A DNA stretch of 64,000 bases from Serratia proteamaculans (GTDB taxonomy: Bacteria; Pseudomonadota; Gammaproteobacteria; Enterobacterales; Enterobacteriaceae): the NCBI RefSeq assembly GCF_013337185.1, contig NZ_SWDE01000001.1, positions 992,001 to 1,056,000 of the forward strand. The letters run 5' to 3'. How positions within the stretch are numbered: position 1 is the stretch's first letter; every line of letters starts with the position of its first letter. This document shows, one piece after another, positions 49,057 through 59,507 of this stretch. Below the pieces are notes generated by a model, which worked only from the letters and a program-made list of their open reading frames with translations, ran no database searches and was not told the DNA's origin. The translations under genes were made by a program, and so were the position numbers.

Positions 49057-49893
49057 TTACTGCTGCGGCCATTGGCCAAAAGTCACGCGATCGTTATCAC
49101 CGTAGTCACGGCGGGTAGCGATCGAAATAAAACCGGCGGCCTGCAGCAATGCGCGCACGCTCTCGCCCTGTTGCCAACCGTGCTCCAGCAACAGCCAGCC
49201 CTGTGGCAACAGATACTGCGGTGCCTGCTGCACAATAGCGGACAAATCCGCCAACCCGTGCTGCTGCGCGACCAGCGCGCTGCTGGGTTCAAAACGTACG
49301 TCGCCCTGCGCCAGATGCGGGTCGGCGGCGTCGATGTACGGAGGATTACTGGCGATCAGGGCGAAAGTTTGGCCGGCCAGCGGCGCAAACCAACTGCCCT
49401 GAAGAAATTGTGCGTTGCCGATCGCCAGCTTCTGCGCATTATGCTGCGCCAGCGCTACGGCTTCAGGCTGTAAATCAACGCCGGTCACCGTGCAGTTCGG
49501 GCGTTCGCTGGCCAGCGCCAGCGCAATGGCACCGGTGCCGGTGCCGAGATCGAGGATGTTGCAAGCGGATGACGGCAGGCGCTCCAGCGCCAGTTCCACC
49601 AGGCATTCGGTGTCCGGACGCGGGATCAGGGTAGCCGGTGAGACTGACAGCGGCAGCGACCAAAACTCGCGTTCACCAATCAGATAAGCCACCGGCTCGC
49701 CACGTTCACGGCGCACCAGTAACCTTTCCAACTGTTCTTGCTGTTGTTGCGTCAGCAAAGTTTCGCCAAATGCCATCAGAAAGGTTCTGGCCCGGCCGGT
49801 CACGAAACCCAGCAGGATCTCCGCGTCACGTCGGGCACTGTCACTTTGCGTCAACCGGGCAACTGCCGCCTTCAGCCAGGATTGATAATCCAT
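49057..49893 (-). CDS. prmC: Release-factor glutamine methyltransferase PrmC
   Basis: PrmC (HemK) methylates the glutamine of the GGQ motif in release factors 1 and 2 using S-adenosylmethionine. The 278-residue protein has the SAM motif LDLGTGTGAIALAL (115-128) and the catalytic NPPY at 183-186. It starts exactly at the prfA stop (one base shared), so substrate and modifying enzyme are translated together. Confidence 0.96.
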   Translation of the reverse strand: MDYQSWLKAAVARLTQSDSARRDAEILLGFVTGRARTFLMAFGETLLTQQQQEQLERLLVRRERGEPVAYLIGEREFWSLPLSVSPATLIPRPDTECLVELALERLPSSACNILDLGTGTGAIALALASERPNCTVTGVDLQPEAVALAQHNAQKLAIGNAQFLQGSWFAPLAGQTFALIASNPPYIDAADPHLAQGDVRFEPSSALVAQQHGLADLSAIVQQAPQYLLPQGWLLLEHGWQQGESVRALLQAAGFISIATRRDYGDNDRVTFGQWPQQ

Positions 49894-50978
49894 TACTCGG
49901 GCTCAGCGGACAGCGCGGCGAGCTGGTCGGCCTGATATTCCTGCACAATAGGTTGGATAAGCATGTCCAGCTTGCCTTCCATCACTTCATCCAGACGGTA
50001 CAAAGTCAGGTTGATGCGATGGTCGGTCACGCGCCCCTGCGGGAAGTTGTAGGTGCGGTTGCGATCGGAACGGTCGCCGGTGCCTAACAGATTACGACGG
50101 GTTGATGCCTCGGCCTGCTGGCGTTTCGCCATTTCGGCAGCGCGGATACGCGCCCCCAACACCGACATCGCCTTGGCTTTGTTTTTGTGCTGTGAACGTT
50201 CGTCCTGACACTCCACCACAATGCCGGTCGGCAAGTGGGTGATACGGATCGCCGAGTCGGTGGTGTTAACGTGCTGGCCACCGGCACCGGAGGAACGGAA
50301 GGTATCGATTTTCAGATCGCCGGCATTGATCTCCGGCAGTTCGGCTTCCGGTACCGCCGGCATCACCGCCACGGTACAGGCGGAGGTATGAATACGCCCC
50401 TGCGACTCGGTTTCCGGCACGCGCTGCACGCGGTGGCCGCCAGACTCAAACTTCAGCTGGCCGAAAACGCCGTCGCCAGATACCTTGGCAATCACTTCTT
50501 TATAGCCGCCGTGCTCGCCTTCGTTGGCGCTCATGATCTCGACGCGCCAGCGACGCGTTTCGGCATAGCGGCTGTACATACGGAACAGATCGCCGGCAAA
50601 AATCGCCGCTTCGTCGCCGCCGGTACCGGCACGCACTTCCAGGAAGCAATCGCGCTCATCATCCGGATCTTTCGGCAACAGCAGCACTTGTAATTGCTGC
50701 TCCAGCTCTTCCGTCGCCGCCTTGGCGTCTTTCAACTCTTCCTGCGCCATTTCGCGCATTTCCGGGTCATCCAGCATCATTTCTGCGGTAGCCAGATCGT
50801 CTTGCACCTTACGCCATTCAAGGAAACAGCGGCTGACATCGGTCAACTGTGCATATTCGCGCGACAGCGCACGGAACCGATCCTGCTCGGCAATAACGCC
50901 GGCATCGCCGAGCAGCGCCTGCACTTCTTCATGGCGCTCTTGTAACGCTTCCAGTTTGGCAACAATAGAAGGCTTCAT
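49893..50978 (-). CDS. prfA: Peptide chain release factor 1
   Basis: RF1 reads UAA and UAG and releases the finished peptide. The 361-residue protein has the GGQ motif at 233-235 and the codon-recognition PxT motif as Pro-Glu-Thr at 188-190; E. coli has Pro-Ala-Thr, so the central residue differs but the discriminating ends are kept. The start ([19 protein letters not shown]) matches the family. It is 33 bp downstream of hemA and coupled to prmC. Confidence 0.97.
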
Positions 50979-51011
50979 GCGTGGTATTAAACCCTGTTAA
51001 TAAAGAGAAAA

Positions 51012-52274
51012 CTAATGCTGATCCAGCCCGAGGCTGTCGCGTAATAATTGCAACCGCTCCACGTCGCCATCGCCGGCGGCCTGTTGGAGGGATTTGGTAG
51101 GGGCATGAATAAGACGGTTGGTCAGCCGGTGAGCCAGTTCGTGGATAACCTGCTCCACGTCCGCGCCCTGCGCAATAGCGGCCAGGGCTTTGGCTTCCAT
51201 TTCCGCACGGATCTGATCGGCCTGGGAACGGTAGTCACGGATGGTTTCCACTGCGCCCTGCGAGCGCAACCAGGCCATAAAGTTGATGCTTTCCTGCTGG
51301 ACAATCGACTCAGCCTGCACCGCCGCGGCCTTGCGCTGCGCCAGGTTGCTCTGAATGATGGCGTGCAGATCGTCCACGCTGTATAGATAGGCGTTGGCCA
51401 GCTTACCCACTTCCGGTTCGATATCGCGCGGTACGGCAATATCCACCAGCAGCATGGGCTGGTTGCGACGCGCTTTCAGCGCTCGCTCCACCATCCCTTT
51501 ACCGATGATCGGCAGCGGGCTGGCGGTAGAACTGATAATAATGTCGGCATCCGCCAGGCGTTCGTCGATTTCCGGCAAGGTGATCACTTCTGCGCCGACT
51601 TCGTCCGCCAACAGTTGGGCGCGCTCGCGGGTACGGTTGGCAATAATCATATGCCGTACTTTATGCTCGCGCAGATGACGTGCCACCAGTTCAATGGTTT
51701 CACCGGCGCCCACCAACAGGACATTCAGTTCGGCAAGGGATTCGAATATCTGGCGCGCCAGGGTACAGGCGGCAAAGGCCACGGATACCGCACTGGCACC
51801 GATTTCAGTTTCGGTACGTACGCGTTTGGCGACAGAGAAGGATTTTTGGAACAGACGCTCAAGCTCACCAGACAGTGACTGCCCGCGTTGAGATTCGGCA
51901 AAGGCTTTCTTCACCTGCCCGAGAATTTGCGGTTCGCCCAGTACCAGTGAATCCAACCCGCTGGCCACGCGCATCAGGTGGCTGACGGCTTCGTTGCCGT
52001 GATGCCAGTATAGGCTTTTACTCACTTCTTCCGGGCGCAGTTGGTGGTACTCACACAGCCAGGAGACCAGCTGTTCGTGAATATGTTCCTGTTGCTCCAC
52101 GCTAAGATACAGCTCGGTGCGGTTGCAGGTAGACAACACGACACCGCCCTGCACCAACGGTTGTTGGAGCAAGCTGGTTAGCGCCTGTTCGATAGACTCT
52201 GGGGAGAAGGTCACCCTTTCACGCAGAGAAACCGGAGCGGTTTTGTGATTTATACCTAACGCCAGCAGGGTCAT
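51012..52274 (-). CDS. hemA: Glutamyl-tRNA reductase
   Basis: HemA reduces glutamyl-tRNA to glutamate-1-semialdehyde with NADPH, the first committed step of tetrapyrrole synthesis. The 420-residue protein has the catalytic Cys50 in [11 protein letters not shown] and the NADPH domain motif [16 protein letters not shown] near residue 190. The N terminus [14 protein letters not shown] is the segment through which E. coli HemA is degraded by Lon and ClpAP and through which heme controls its stability. It is the first gene of the operon and is divergent from lolB. Confidence 0.97.
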   Translation of the reverse strand: MTLLALGINHKTAPVSLRERVTFSPESIEQALTSLLQQPLVQGGVVLSTCNRTELYLSVEQQEHIHEQLVSWLCEYHQLRPEEVSKSLYWHHGNEAVSHLMRVASGLDSLVLGEPQILGQVKKAFAESQRGQSLSGELERLFQKSFSVAKRVRTETEIGASAVSVAFAACTLARQIFESLAELNVLLVGAGETIELVARHLREHKVRHMIIANRTRERAQLLADEVGAEVITLPEIDERLADADIIISSTASPLPIIGKGMVERALKARRNQPMLLVDIAVPRDIEPEVGKLANAYLYSVDDLHAIIQSNLAQRKAAAVQAESIVQQESINFMAWLRSQGAVETIRDYRSQADQIRAEMEAKALAAIAQGADVEQVIHELAHRLTNRLIHAPTKSLQQAAGDGDVERLQLLRDSLGLDQH

Positions 52275-52989
52275 TGCTTCGAGTAATACTTCTTTTGGTA
52301 CGGGTTCTCGTTGAACGGCATTCTACTTGATGCGCGGGATCAATAAAAGGCACAACCGCATCTTCCGTCCAATCGCTGAAATAGACAGCATCAATGAGTG
52401 ATTAGCAATAAATACAGCAAGATAAAGAATAATTTGACGACATAACATACTGAATTTTAGTGCAGTCTGCGATATTCCGCACAGTATTGAGTAAAACTGA
52501 CCAACCTGAGTTGGGGATAGCGATCAAATATCCGGCATTTACCAGCCCAAAGTGCCGCAACGAAAGGTGGGATCCAAAATGAAGGACACCTGTTGGCAAT
52601 AAACATGCTTCGCCTGCAGGTAAAAAAATGCCGAGCCCGCAAAACATAACAGCGAAATAACGATTCGAACTGCAAGCTTCATAATCTTCGGATCTCCCCA
52701 CGGCGATAGACTCTGGCAATACTACAGAACGCAACATCAACTAAACGCCAACGGCAGCAACACCCGGCCCCAGAGATATTCTTGCGCCCAGAGCGCACGC
52801 TCGAGCGATTGTGTTAATCTTATCAGCGAAGACCGCACCTGGCCCCGTGCCCGAGAGCGGTGACAAAGCCGGGAAGTTTCAACGCGATGCAGCAAAAAAT
52901 TGACGAGCCGGCGTTGCCCCGCTAGCGTAAATACCGATACTCAGGTTTCGCTGTGCGTGCCCGCAAGGACAAAAGGACAAGAGAAAGTT
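52275..52989. other. hemA-lolB divergent region, 715 bp
   Basis: This is unusually long for a promoter region. No recognised protein is encoded, but on the minus strand there are fragments that look coding (see the candidate ORF at 52539-52682). Near lolB a possible -10 lies around TTAATCTTATC (52813-52823). Nothing else stands out. Confidence 0.5.
52539..52682 (-). CDS. Candidate small hydrophobic protein or remnant
   Basis: A 47-codon frame starts MKLAVRIVISLLCFAGSAFF, which looks like a signal peptide or a single membrane helix, and continues to CGTLGW. The ribosome site is only moderate (GAAG close to the ATG). One frame over, translation continues as GLVNAGYLIAIPNSGWSVLL, so a single frameshift could have cut a longer protein of about 85-95 residues. 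I do not recognise a family. It may be non-coding. Confidence 0.25.
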   Translation of the reverse strand: MKLAVRIVISLLCFAGSAFFYLQAKHVYCQQVSFILDPTFRCGTLGW

Positions 52990-53613
52990 ATGCCAATCCG
53001 CAAAGTTAGTTTGCTCCGCCTGATCCCGCTGGCCAGCCTGGTGCTGGCTGCCTGTACTACCACCAAGCCGACCGGCCCGGCCACCAGCCCGACGTCGCCG
53101 CAGTGGCGTGCCCACGAACAAGCGGTGCAACAACTGAGTCAGTATCAGACCCGTGGCTCTTTCGCCTACCTGTCAGACCAGAAAAAAGTCTACGCCCGCT
53201 TCTTCTGGCAACAGTATTCGCCGGACCGTTATCGCCTGCTGCTGACCAATCCGCTTGGCAGTACCGAGCTTGACCTCAACGTACAGAAAAACGTGGTGCA
53301 GTTGACGGACAACCAGGGAAAACGCTACGTCAGCGACAATGCCGAAGAGATGATCCGCAAGCTGACCGGCATGGCCATTCCGCTGGACAACCTGCGTCAG
53401 TGGATGCTCGGCCTGCCGGGTGAAGCCAGCGACTTCAAGCTCGATGACCAATATCGCCTGAACGCGCTGACCTACCAACAAGGTAGCCAGACCTGGACCG
53501 TGGATTATCAGGACTACAACAACAGCCTCAAGCCACAGTTGCCGAGCCGCCTGGAACTGAAACAGGGTGACCAGCGCATCAAACTGAAAATGGACGATTG
53601 GACGCTTAAATGA
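52990..53613 (+). CDS. lolB: Outer-membrane lipoprotein receptor LolB
   Basis: LolB receives lipoproteins from LolA and inserts them in the outer membrane. The 207-residue precursor (same as E. coli) has a lipobox LVLAAC with Cys22 and then threonine. The conserved leucine-containing loop region lies in [14 protein letters not shown] use the ATG at 52990 because the signal peptide begins there. It overlaps ispE by 4 bp. Confidence 0.95.
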   Translation: MPIRKVSLLRLIPLASLVLAACTTTKPTGPATSPTSPQWRAHEQAVQQLSQYQTRGSFAYLSDQKKVYARFFWQQYSPDRYRLLLTNPLGSTELDLNVQKNVVQLTDNQGKRYVSDNAEEMIRKLTGMAIPLDNLRQWMLGLPGEASDFKLDDQYRLNALTYQQGSQTWTVDYQDYNNSLKPQLPSRLELKQGDQRIKLKMDDWTLK

Positions 53614-54476
53614 TTCGTCAATGGCCATCGCCAGCTAAACTCAATTTGTTTTTGTACATTACCGGCCAACGTGAAGATGGCTACCACCTGCTGCAGACGC
53701 TGTTCCAGTTTCTGGATTACGGCGACACGCTGACCATCGACGTACGCCAGGATGACAGCATCCATCTGCTGACCCCGGTGGCCGGCGTGCCGGCTGAGCA
53801 AAACCTGATCGTCCGCGCCGCCCGTTTGCTGCAACAGCATTGCGATCGTCACGGGCTGAATACCGCCCCGCGCGGTGCCGACATCAGCATCGATAAACGT
53901 CTGCCGATGGGTGGCGGGCTGGGCGGCGGCTCTTCCAACGCCGCCACGGTGTTAGTGGCGCTCAATGATCTGTGGCGCTGCGGCTTGAGCGACGAGCAGT
54001 TGGCGGAACTGGGGCTGGCCCTCGGTGCCGATGTTCCGGTGTTCGTTCGCGGCCATGCCGCCTTTGCAGAGGGCATTGGTGAACGTTTACAACCTGCCCA
54101 TCCGCAGGAAAAGTGGTATCTGGTGGCCCATCCGGGCGTCAGCATCCCGACTCCGGTTATTTTTGGCGATGCAGATTTAAAAAGAGATACCCCGGTTCGC
54201 CCATTAAATGTGCTGTTGCAGGCAACTTACGCAAATGATTGCGAACCAATAGCAAGAAAACGTTTTCGCGAGGTTGAACAGCTTGTTTCTTGGCTGTTAG
54301 AATACGCGCCGTCACGCCTGACTGGCACAGGTGCTTGTGTGTTTGCTGAATTCGACACAGAAACCGCCGCCCGTCAGGTGTTAAATCAAGCCCCGGAGTG
54401 GATACGTGGTTTTGTAGCGCGTGGCGTTAACGTCTCTCCACTACATCGCATTCGTTCCGGGCAGATTGAACCGTAG
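53610..54476 (+). CDS. ispE: 4-diphosphocytidyl-2-C-methyl-D-erythritol kinase
   Basis: IspE phosphorylates CDP-methylerythritol in the MEP isoprenoid pathway. The 288-residue protein is a GHMP kinase with [14 protein letters not shown] at 99-112, the catalytic lysine Lys10 ([10 protein letters not shown]) and LGADVPVFV. It overlaps lolB by ATGA. The promoter and PurR-like operator of prs lie inside its 3' part, as in E. coli. Confidence 0.97.
   Translation: MIRQWPSPAKLNLFLYITGQREDGYHLLQTLFQFLDYGDTLTIDVRQDDSIHLLTPVAGVPAEQNLIVRAARLLQQHCDRHGLNTAPRGADISIDKRLPMGGGLGGGSSNAATVLVALNDLWRCGLSDEQLAELGLALGADVPVFVRGHAAFAEGIGERLQPAHPQEKWYLVAHPGVSIPTPVIFGDADLKRDTPVRPLNVLLQATYANDCEPIARKRFREVEQLVSWLLEYAPSRLTGTGACVFAEFDTETAARQVLNQAPEWIRGFVARGVNVSPLHRIRSGQIEP
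54254..54303 (+). promoter_or_regulatory. prs promoter with PurR-like operator inside ispE
   Basis: AAGAAAACGTTTTCGC (54254-54269) matches the PurR consensus at 12 of 16 bases. Immediately downstream lies TTGAAC (54274-54279), 18 bp, then TAGAAT (54298-54303), a good sigma-70 promoter. Transcription would start near 54310, giving a leader of about 335 nt before prs; the E. coli prs leader is similarly long. Confidence 0.65.
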
Positions 54477-54564
54477 TTCTCGTTTCGCTGCGCAGAGTCG
54501 CTCACACCTGGCCCTGTCATCCCTGCGCCGCTGCGGTTTCAAATTTTTTTACACACCCGTATGA

Positions 54565-55593
<1,029 letters not shown>

Positions 55594-55661
55594 TCAGAAT
55601 TCTTTTCGGTGCGGCGGCCCTGCCGTGCCGGATCGATTGATTGCCCGTTAGCAGAAAAAGA

Positions 55662-55695
55662 AAAACCCGTTGGTGCATCAGCAGCAACGGGTTTT
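55662..55695 (+). terminator. prs terminator
   Basis: Stem AAAACCCGTTG / CAACGGGTTTT with a 12-base loop, with A and T runs. Confidence 0.85.
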
Positions 55696-55779
55696 CTACG
55701 GGTAGTCGAACATGACCTTAGACCTGAATACGCGGCAGATCTCCTTTGCCGTTACACCTGCTCCCTTTTGTTTTTTTAA

Positions 55780-56058
55780 TCAATGTGACGAGCGATGATT
55801 ATCGTTTCGGCACCGTTTATCAAAATGTTTTATCCACCAGTAACGATCCGCCACCTGCTCACGCCCCCCGATACGCGCACCGACCAGCCATAGCAACGCG
55901 CCGATGAAGATACTCATGATGGCGCCATGGGCGAAAAACTGCGGTAAATTAAACTGCGATACTTCAGCAAGAATGTTGTATCCAACGCCGACGACCATCA
56001 CTACCAGCCCCAGCCCCATAAAAAAGTTACCCATTTTGTGTACGTTTCTACGTTTCAT
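55780..56058 (-). CDS. ychH: Stress-induced membrane protein YchH
   Basis: YchH is a small inner-membrane protein induced by stress and controlled by CRP in E. coli. The 92-residue protein has two hydrophobic helices (MGLGLVVMVVGVGYNIL and FFAHGAIMSIFIGALLWLVGA) and the conserved tail DRYWWIKHFDKRCR. I start at the ATG at 56058 because of a perfect GGAGGTGG ribosome site and the family length; the frame continues 51 codons upstream over the promoter. A CRP site and -10 element lie upstream. Confidence 0.93.
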   Translation of the reverse strand: MKRRNVHKMGNFFMGLGLVVMVVGVGYNILAEVSQFNLPQFFAHGAIMSIFIGALLWLVGARIGGREQVADRYWWIKHFDKRCRNDNHRSSH

Positions 56059-56128
56059 ATGCCACCTCCATAGTGCCATTAGCCAACCGGGATAACTCAG
56101 TAAATCGTTAACCCACTTTGATAAGTTA

Positions 56129-56172
56129 AGTATAGACCCTGGCCCGACAAGGTGATTGCGTAGGCGATCACA
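56129..56172 (-). promoter_or_regulatory. ychH promoter with CRP site near -41.5
   Basis: On the minus strand TGTGA-TCGCCT-ACGCA (56157-56172) matches the CRP consensus at 8 of 10 bases. A -10 element TATACT lies at 56129-56134. The start would be near 56123, placing the CRP centre at about -41.5, a class II arrangement. Confidence 0.6.
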
Positions 56173-56371
56173 AATGGTAAAGAAAGCATGACAAAACTTT
56201 ACTTTAAGCAACTAATTAGTTAACAAATTGAATGATTCCGCTAATGAATCACTCACCGCGTTGATGATATCAGCCCACCAACGCCATGCACGGCATCAGG
56301 ATTTTGTCATTCGGCGCGCAGGCAGGTAGACTAATGCCCTTTCCATTATCCCGATCATAGCGAATCTCCCA

Positions 56372-56962
56372 GTGAGCAGTATTAAATTGATAGTTGGCCT
56401 GGCGAATCCGGGCGCTGAGTATGCCCAGACGCGACACAACGCCGGAGCCTGGTACGTCGATTTACTGGCCCAGCGCCATAACCAGCAGTTGAAGGAAGAG
56501 AGCAAATTCTACGGCTACACCGCCCGACTGAATTTGGCCGGTAATGACGTGCGGCTGCTGGTGCCCACCACCTTTATGAACCTCAGTGGCAAAGCCGTAC
56601 TGGCGATGGCCAATTTCTACCGCATTGAGCCGGACGAAATTCTGGTCGCGCACGACGAGCTGGATATTCCGCCCGGTGTTGCAAAAATCAAACTGGGTGG
56701 CGGCAACGGCGGGCACAACGGGCTGAAGGATATTCAGAGCAAGTTCGGCAATAACCCGAACTTCTATCGCTTGCGCATTGGCATTGGTCATCCGGGCGAT
56801 AAAAACAAGGTGGTGGGTTTCGTGCTCGGCAAGCCGCCGGTCAGCGAGCAAAAAATGATTGATGAAGCGATTGATGAAGCCGCGCGTTGCACAGAGATCT
56901 TGCTGACAGACGGTTTGGAAAAAACCGTTCGTCGCCTGCACAGCTTTAAGGCGCAGGCCTGA
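56372..56962 (+). CDS. pth: Peptidyl-tRNA hydrolase
   Basis: Pth cleaves peptidyl-tRNAs released by abortive translation. The 196-residue protein has the catalytic His22 in TRHNAGAW, Asn12 (GLANPGAEY), the FMNLSGKAV segment and [18 protein letters not shown]. The start is GTG at 56372, giving [14 protein letters not shown] as in E. coli. It precedes a convergent SulP gene; in E. coli ychF follows pth directly. Confidence 0.96.
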   Translation: MSSIKLIVGLANPGAEYAQTRHNAGAWYVDLLAQRHNQQLKEESKFYGYTARLNLAGNDVRLLVPTTFMNLSGKAVLAMANFYRIEPDEILVAHDELDIPPGVAKIKLGGGNGGHNGLKDIQSKFGNNPNFYRLRIGIGHPGDKNKVVGFVLGKPPVSEQKMIDEAIDEAARCTEILLTDGLEKTVRRLHSFKAQA

Positions 56963-57001
56963 TTGTGATGGCAGCGGACATCACGCCCGCTGCCGACCCG
57001 C

Positions 57002-58531
57002 TTAGGTTCTCAGCTTGAAGGTTTCCTCACCGACGTTAGTGTCATCGGTCTGATAGCCTTCTTCCGCCACGTAATATTGCGGATCGTCCAGTTCATGGCT
57101 GCAAAACGGGCCGGCCTGCTTTAACAAACGCACGCAGTCGCCGCTCAGGTGGCGCAAGCGAATGGTTTTTCCCGCCGCCAGATAACGTGCCGTCAGCTTA
57201 TCAATTGCTTCTACCCCACTGGAATCCATCACCCGGGTACCGGCAAAATCCAGCACCACGTTTTGCGGATCGTTTTTCGGCTCGAACAGTTCGGCAAAGG
57301 CCGCGGTAGAACCAAAGAACAGCGGACCGTCCAGTTGATACACTGCGACCTCGCCCTCTACCCGATGCTGACGCACACGAATACGCGCCTGCTGCCAGGC
57401 AAATACCAGCGCCGAGATAATCACCCCGCTGATCACCGCCATCGCCAAATCGGTAAAGATAGTGATCACCGTGACCAGCAGCATCACCAACGCATCCGCC
57501 TTCGGCATCCGACGCAGGCGGCGCAGTGAACTCCACTCAAAGGTGTTGTAACACACCACCAGCATCACCCCGGCCAGCGCCGCCACCGGCAGCAGGCCGA
57601 TATAGCCTGACAGGCTGACCACAAACAGGATCAACAGTATCGCGCCGACGACGCCGGAAATACGTCCGCGCCCACCCGAGGTGAAGTTGATAATCGACTG
57701 GCCAATCATCGCGCAGCCGGCAAAGCAGCCAAACAGGCCGCAAATGGCGTTGCCCGCCCCCTGAGCGATGCTTTCACGGTTGCCGTTGCCCTTCTTGCCA
57801 CCCATTTCGTCGAGTACCGTCATGGTCAGCAGTGACTCAATCAATCCCACCAGGGCGATCACTAGCGCATATGGCAGCACCACTTTCAGCATTTCCAGGC
57901 TGAACGGGGCCATCGGCAGGCTGAAATGCGGCAAGGCGCCGGAGATATCGGCCAGGTCACCGACCCGTAAGGTATGCAGGTTAAAGCCAATCGCCAGCGC
58001 GGAAACCACAATCAGAGCCGCCAACGAAGCCGGGATCACCCGGGTCAGTCGCGGGAACAGCACTACGACCAGGATCGCCAGCGCCACCAGCCCGTACATC
58101 AGCAGCCCCTGCCCGGCAATCATATGCAACTGCGCCAGCATAATGACGATCGCCAAACCATTCACAAAGCCGTGGATCGCCGGCAGCGGCACCAGTCGAA
58201 TAAATTTACCCAACCGGAAAACACCGATCAGGATTTGGATCACCCCAGCGAAAATCGTCGCCCATAACACATAGGCCATGCCGTGTTGCGCCGCCAGGCT
58301 CATCAGCACCACCACTATCGAACCGGCCGCGCCCGACACCATGCCCGGTTTGCCGCCAAACAGGGCGGTCACCAGACCGATAATAAAAGCCGTGTGTAGC
58401 CCGACGATCGGAGAAAGCCCGGCGACCAAAGAAAAGCCGACCGCTTCGGGGATCATCGAAACTGCCACCACAAAGCCCGCCAGCACCTCGTTCTTGACGG
58501 TCGACAGCCTGAAATTGTTCAGGTCAAACAT
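57002..58531 (-). CDS. SulP family inorganic anion transporter
   Basis: The 509-residue protein has the SulP transporter core (MIPEAVGFSLVAGLSP, SGAAGSIVVVLMSLAAQHG, GFVNGLAIVI, GCFAGCAMIGQSIINFTSGGR) and a C-terminal STAS domain from about residue 395 (VMDSSGVEAIDKL). It is a different subfamily from DauA: the membrane part is shorter and the STAS loop differs. SulP proteins carry sulfate, bicarbonate or dicarboxylates; the substrate here is not determined. It sits between pth and ychF, which are adjacent in E. coli, so it is an insertion in that backbone. Confidence 0.9.
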   Translation of the reverse strand: MFDLNNFRLSTVKNEVLAGFVVAVSMIPEAVGFSLVAGLSPIVGLHTAFIIGLVTALFGGKPGMVSGAAGSIVVVLMSLAAQHGMAYVLWATIFAGVIQILIGVFRLGKFIRLVPLPAIHGFVNGLAIVIMLAQLHMIAGQGLLMYGLVALAILVVVLFPRLTRVIPASLAALIVVSALAIGFNLHTLRVGDLADISGALPHFSLPMAPFSLEMLKVVLPYALVIALVGLIESLLTMTVLDEMGGKKGNGNRESIAQGAGNAICGLFGCFAGCAMIGQSIINFTSGGRGRISGVVGAILLILFVVSLSGYIGLLPVAALAGVMLVVCYNTFEWSSLRRLRRMPKADALVMLLVTVITIFTDLAMAVISGVIISALVFAWQQARIRVRQHRVEGEVAVYQLDGPLFFGSTAAFAELFEPKNDPQNVVLDFAGTRVMDSSGVEAIDKLTARYLAAGKTIRLRHLSGDCVRLLKQAGPFCSHELDDPQYYVAEEGYQTDDTNVGEETFKLRT

Positions 58532-58711
58532 GGATTATTCACTTCTGACAGATAAAAAAACATTCCCGCAGCACGGGAAACAGAGCCGCATGGCGCGGTA
58601 AACCTCAGGAGGGGGGCAACTCAGGGTGGACTGGGCAAGAAGTGCATCCGGCGCGTTTCCTGTAGGTTAATCAGAAGTGTCAGTATGTGTAAATGTGATC
58701 CAAATCTCAAT

Positions 58712-58766
58712 CAAAAACCGGCTTTGCGGCTGCATTTGCCCGCAGCACACAGCCAGATCGAGAAAA
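58712..58766. repeat. Direct repeat upstream of ychF, copy 1
   Basis: This segment begins CAAAAACCG and ends with a 21-bp stretch (58746-58766) that is identical to 59390-59410. The intervening part is about 60 percent identical. Weaker similarity continues downstream (TATGCAACAGG against TATGCAGTAGG). Confidence 0.65.
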
Positions 58767-58856
58767 CGGCTATGGCTTCTCCCTCTATGCAACAGGCTGC
58801 ACTTAACGAGCGAGTAGAATACAGTCAATTCACCGAGCCTGGCTGTAGGGCTAAAT

Positions 58857-59060
58857 TTAAAGAGGCTGAGCCGTAGATTGAGACAATAATAGTTTTTTAT
58901 TCTTGGCATGGAGTACCGGCTTCCTGCTACATCCCGAGCATCTTAAACGATGCCTGGATAATAACCTTCTTCTTCTGATACTCCTCGAGTGAATAATAAA
59001 AGAAGCAAGTGAAACCAATAACAATAATACAGGCAATATAAAAACATAGAATCCATTCAT
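58857..59060 (-). CDS. Candidate small membrane protein
   Basis: A 67-codon frame starts at the ATG at 59060 with a near-perfect TGGAGGT ribosome site ten bases upstream. It encodes an N-terminal hydrophobic helix (FYVFILPVLLLLVSLASFII, about residues 4-23) followed by a strongly basic tail (SRSIRRRRLLSRHRLR) with a CSGC pair. This N-in/C-basic layout is typical of bacterial small membrane proteins. I do not recognise a family. It lies inside the repeat-bounded AT-rich segment. An earlier in-frame ATG at 59084 lacks a good ribosome site. Confidence 0.4.
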   Translation of the reverse strand: MNGFYVFILPVLLLLVSLASFIIHSRSIRRRRLLSRHRLRCSGCSRKPVLHAKNKKLLLSQSTAQPL

Positions 59061-59224
59061 GTGGTAAATACCTCCATTAATCAATCAATAACATAGAAAT
59101 CCACTTCAAACCCTAACTTAAAAAAACAGGCAAAACAATCAGAAAAAATTGCCAAATCATACTCAAAAATAGAATATTAAATTTTACTTAACTGTTTTAT
59201 GAAATTAAGAAAGAAGAGTTACAA

Positions 59225-59260
59225 AGTTAAGAGTCATTTTATTTATAATATCTCTTAACT
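59225..59260. repeat. Inverted repeat upstream of the small membrane-protein ORF
   Basis: Perfect 9-bp arms AGTTAAGAG and CTCTTAACT enclose an 18-bp AT-rich spacer containing TATAATAT. It could be an operator enclosing a promoter, or a weak hairpin. Confidence 0.5.
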
Positions 59261-59268
59261 GAGTAATA

Positions 59269-59279
59269 CCCCCCCCCCC
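59269..59279. repeat. Tract of eleven C
   Basis: A run of eleven C (G on the other strand) in otherwise AT-rich DNA. Such tracts are prone to slippage during replication and also to sequencing error. Confidence 0.85.
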
Positions 59280-59356
59280 GAAATTGATGGTACCCCATGA
59301 AGTATTCAACCCAGCAATGGATAAGAAACGTTTAAAAACAAAGCTAATTACACCCC

Positions 59357-59410
59357 CAAAAACCGTTCTCAGCGCCTATTTGCTCACAACACACAGCCAG
59401 ATCGAGAAAA
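59357..59410. repeat. Direct repeat upstream of ychF, copy 2
   Basis: Partner of 58712-58766; the last 21 bp are identical. It lies about 100 bp before ychF, so it is probably the original copy belonging to the ychF promoter region. Confidence 0.65.
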
Positions 59411-59507
59411 ACAGTCATTACGTGTATAATGGCGCCATTATTTCGTCCTTTATGCAGTAGGTTAAACCTAACCGGCTGATAGTTAAGATATTTAAGGTGA
59501 TAACAAC

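Larger units (their letters stand above)
58532..59507. other. AT-rich region before ychF
   Basis: Nearly 1 kb between the SulP gene and ychF. It contains a direct repeat (58712-58766 and 59357-59410), a candidate small membrane protein (58857-59060), an inverted repeat (59225-59260) and a C11 tract (59269-59279). From about 59040 to 59400 the base composition is clearly richer in A and T than the flanking genes. The last 100 bp should hold the ychF promoter, with GTATAATGG at 59424-59432 as a plausible -10. Confidence 0.6.

Noticed and set aside
52402-52740. 112-codon minus-strand frame upstream of hemA
   Set aside because: The first half looks non-coding; only its last 45 codons might belong to a frameshifted small protein, noted separately.
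58685-58876. 63-codon plus-strand frame overlapping the ychF-region repeat
   Set aside because: No ribosome site, polar low-complexity sequence, and it runs antisense across the better small-protein candidate.
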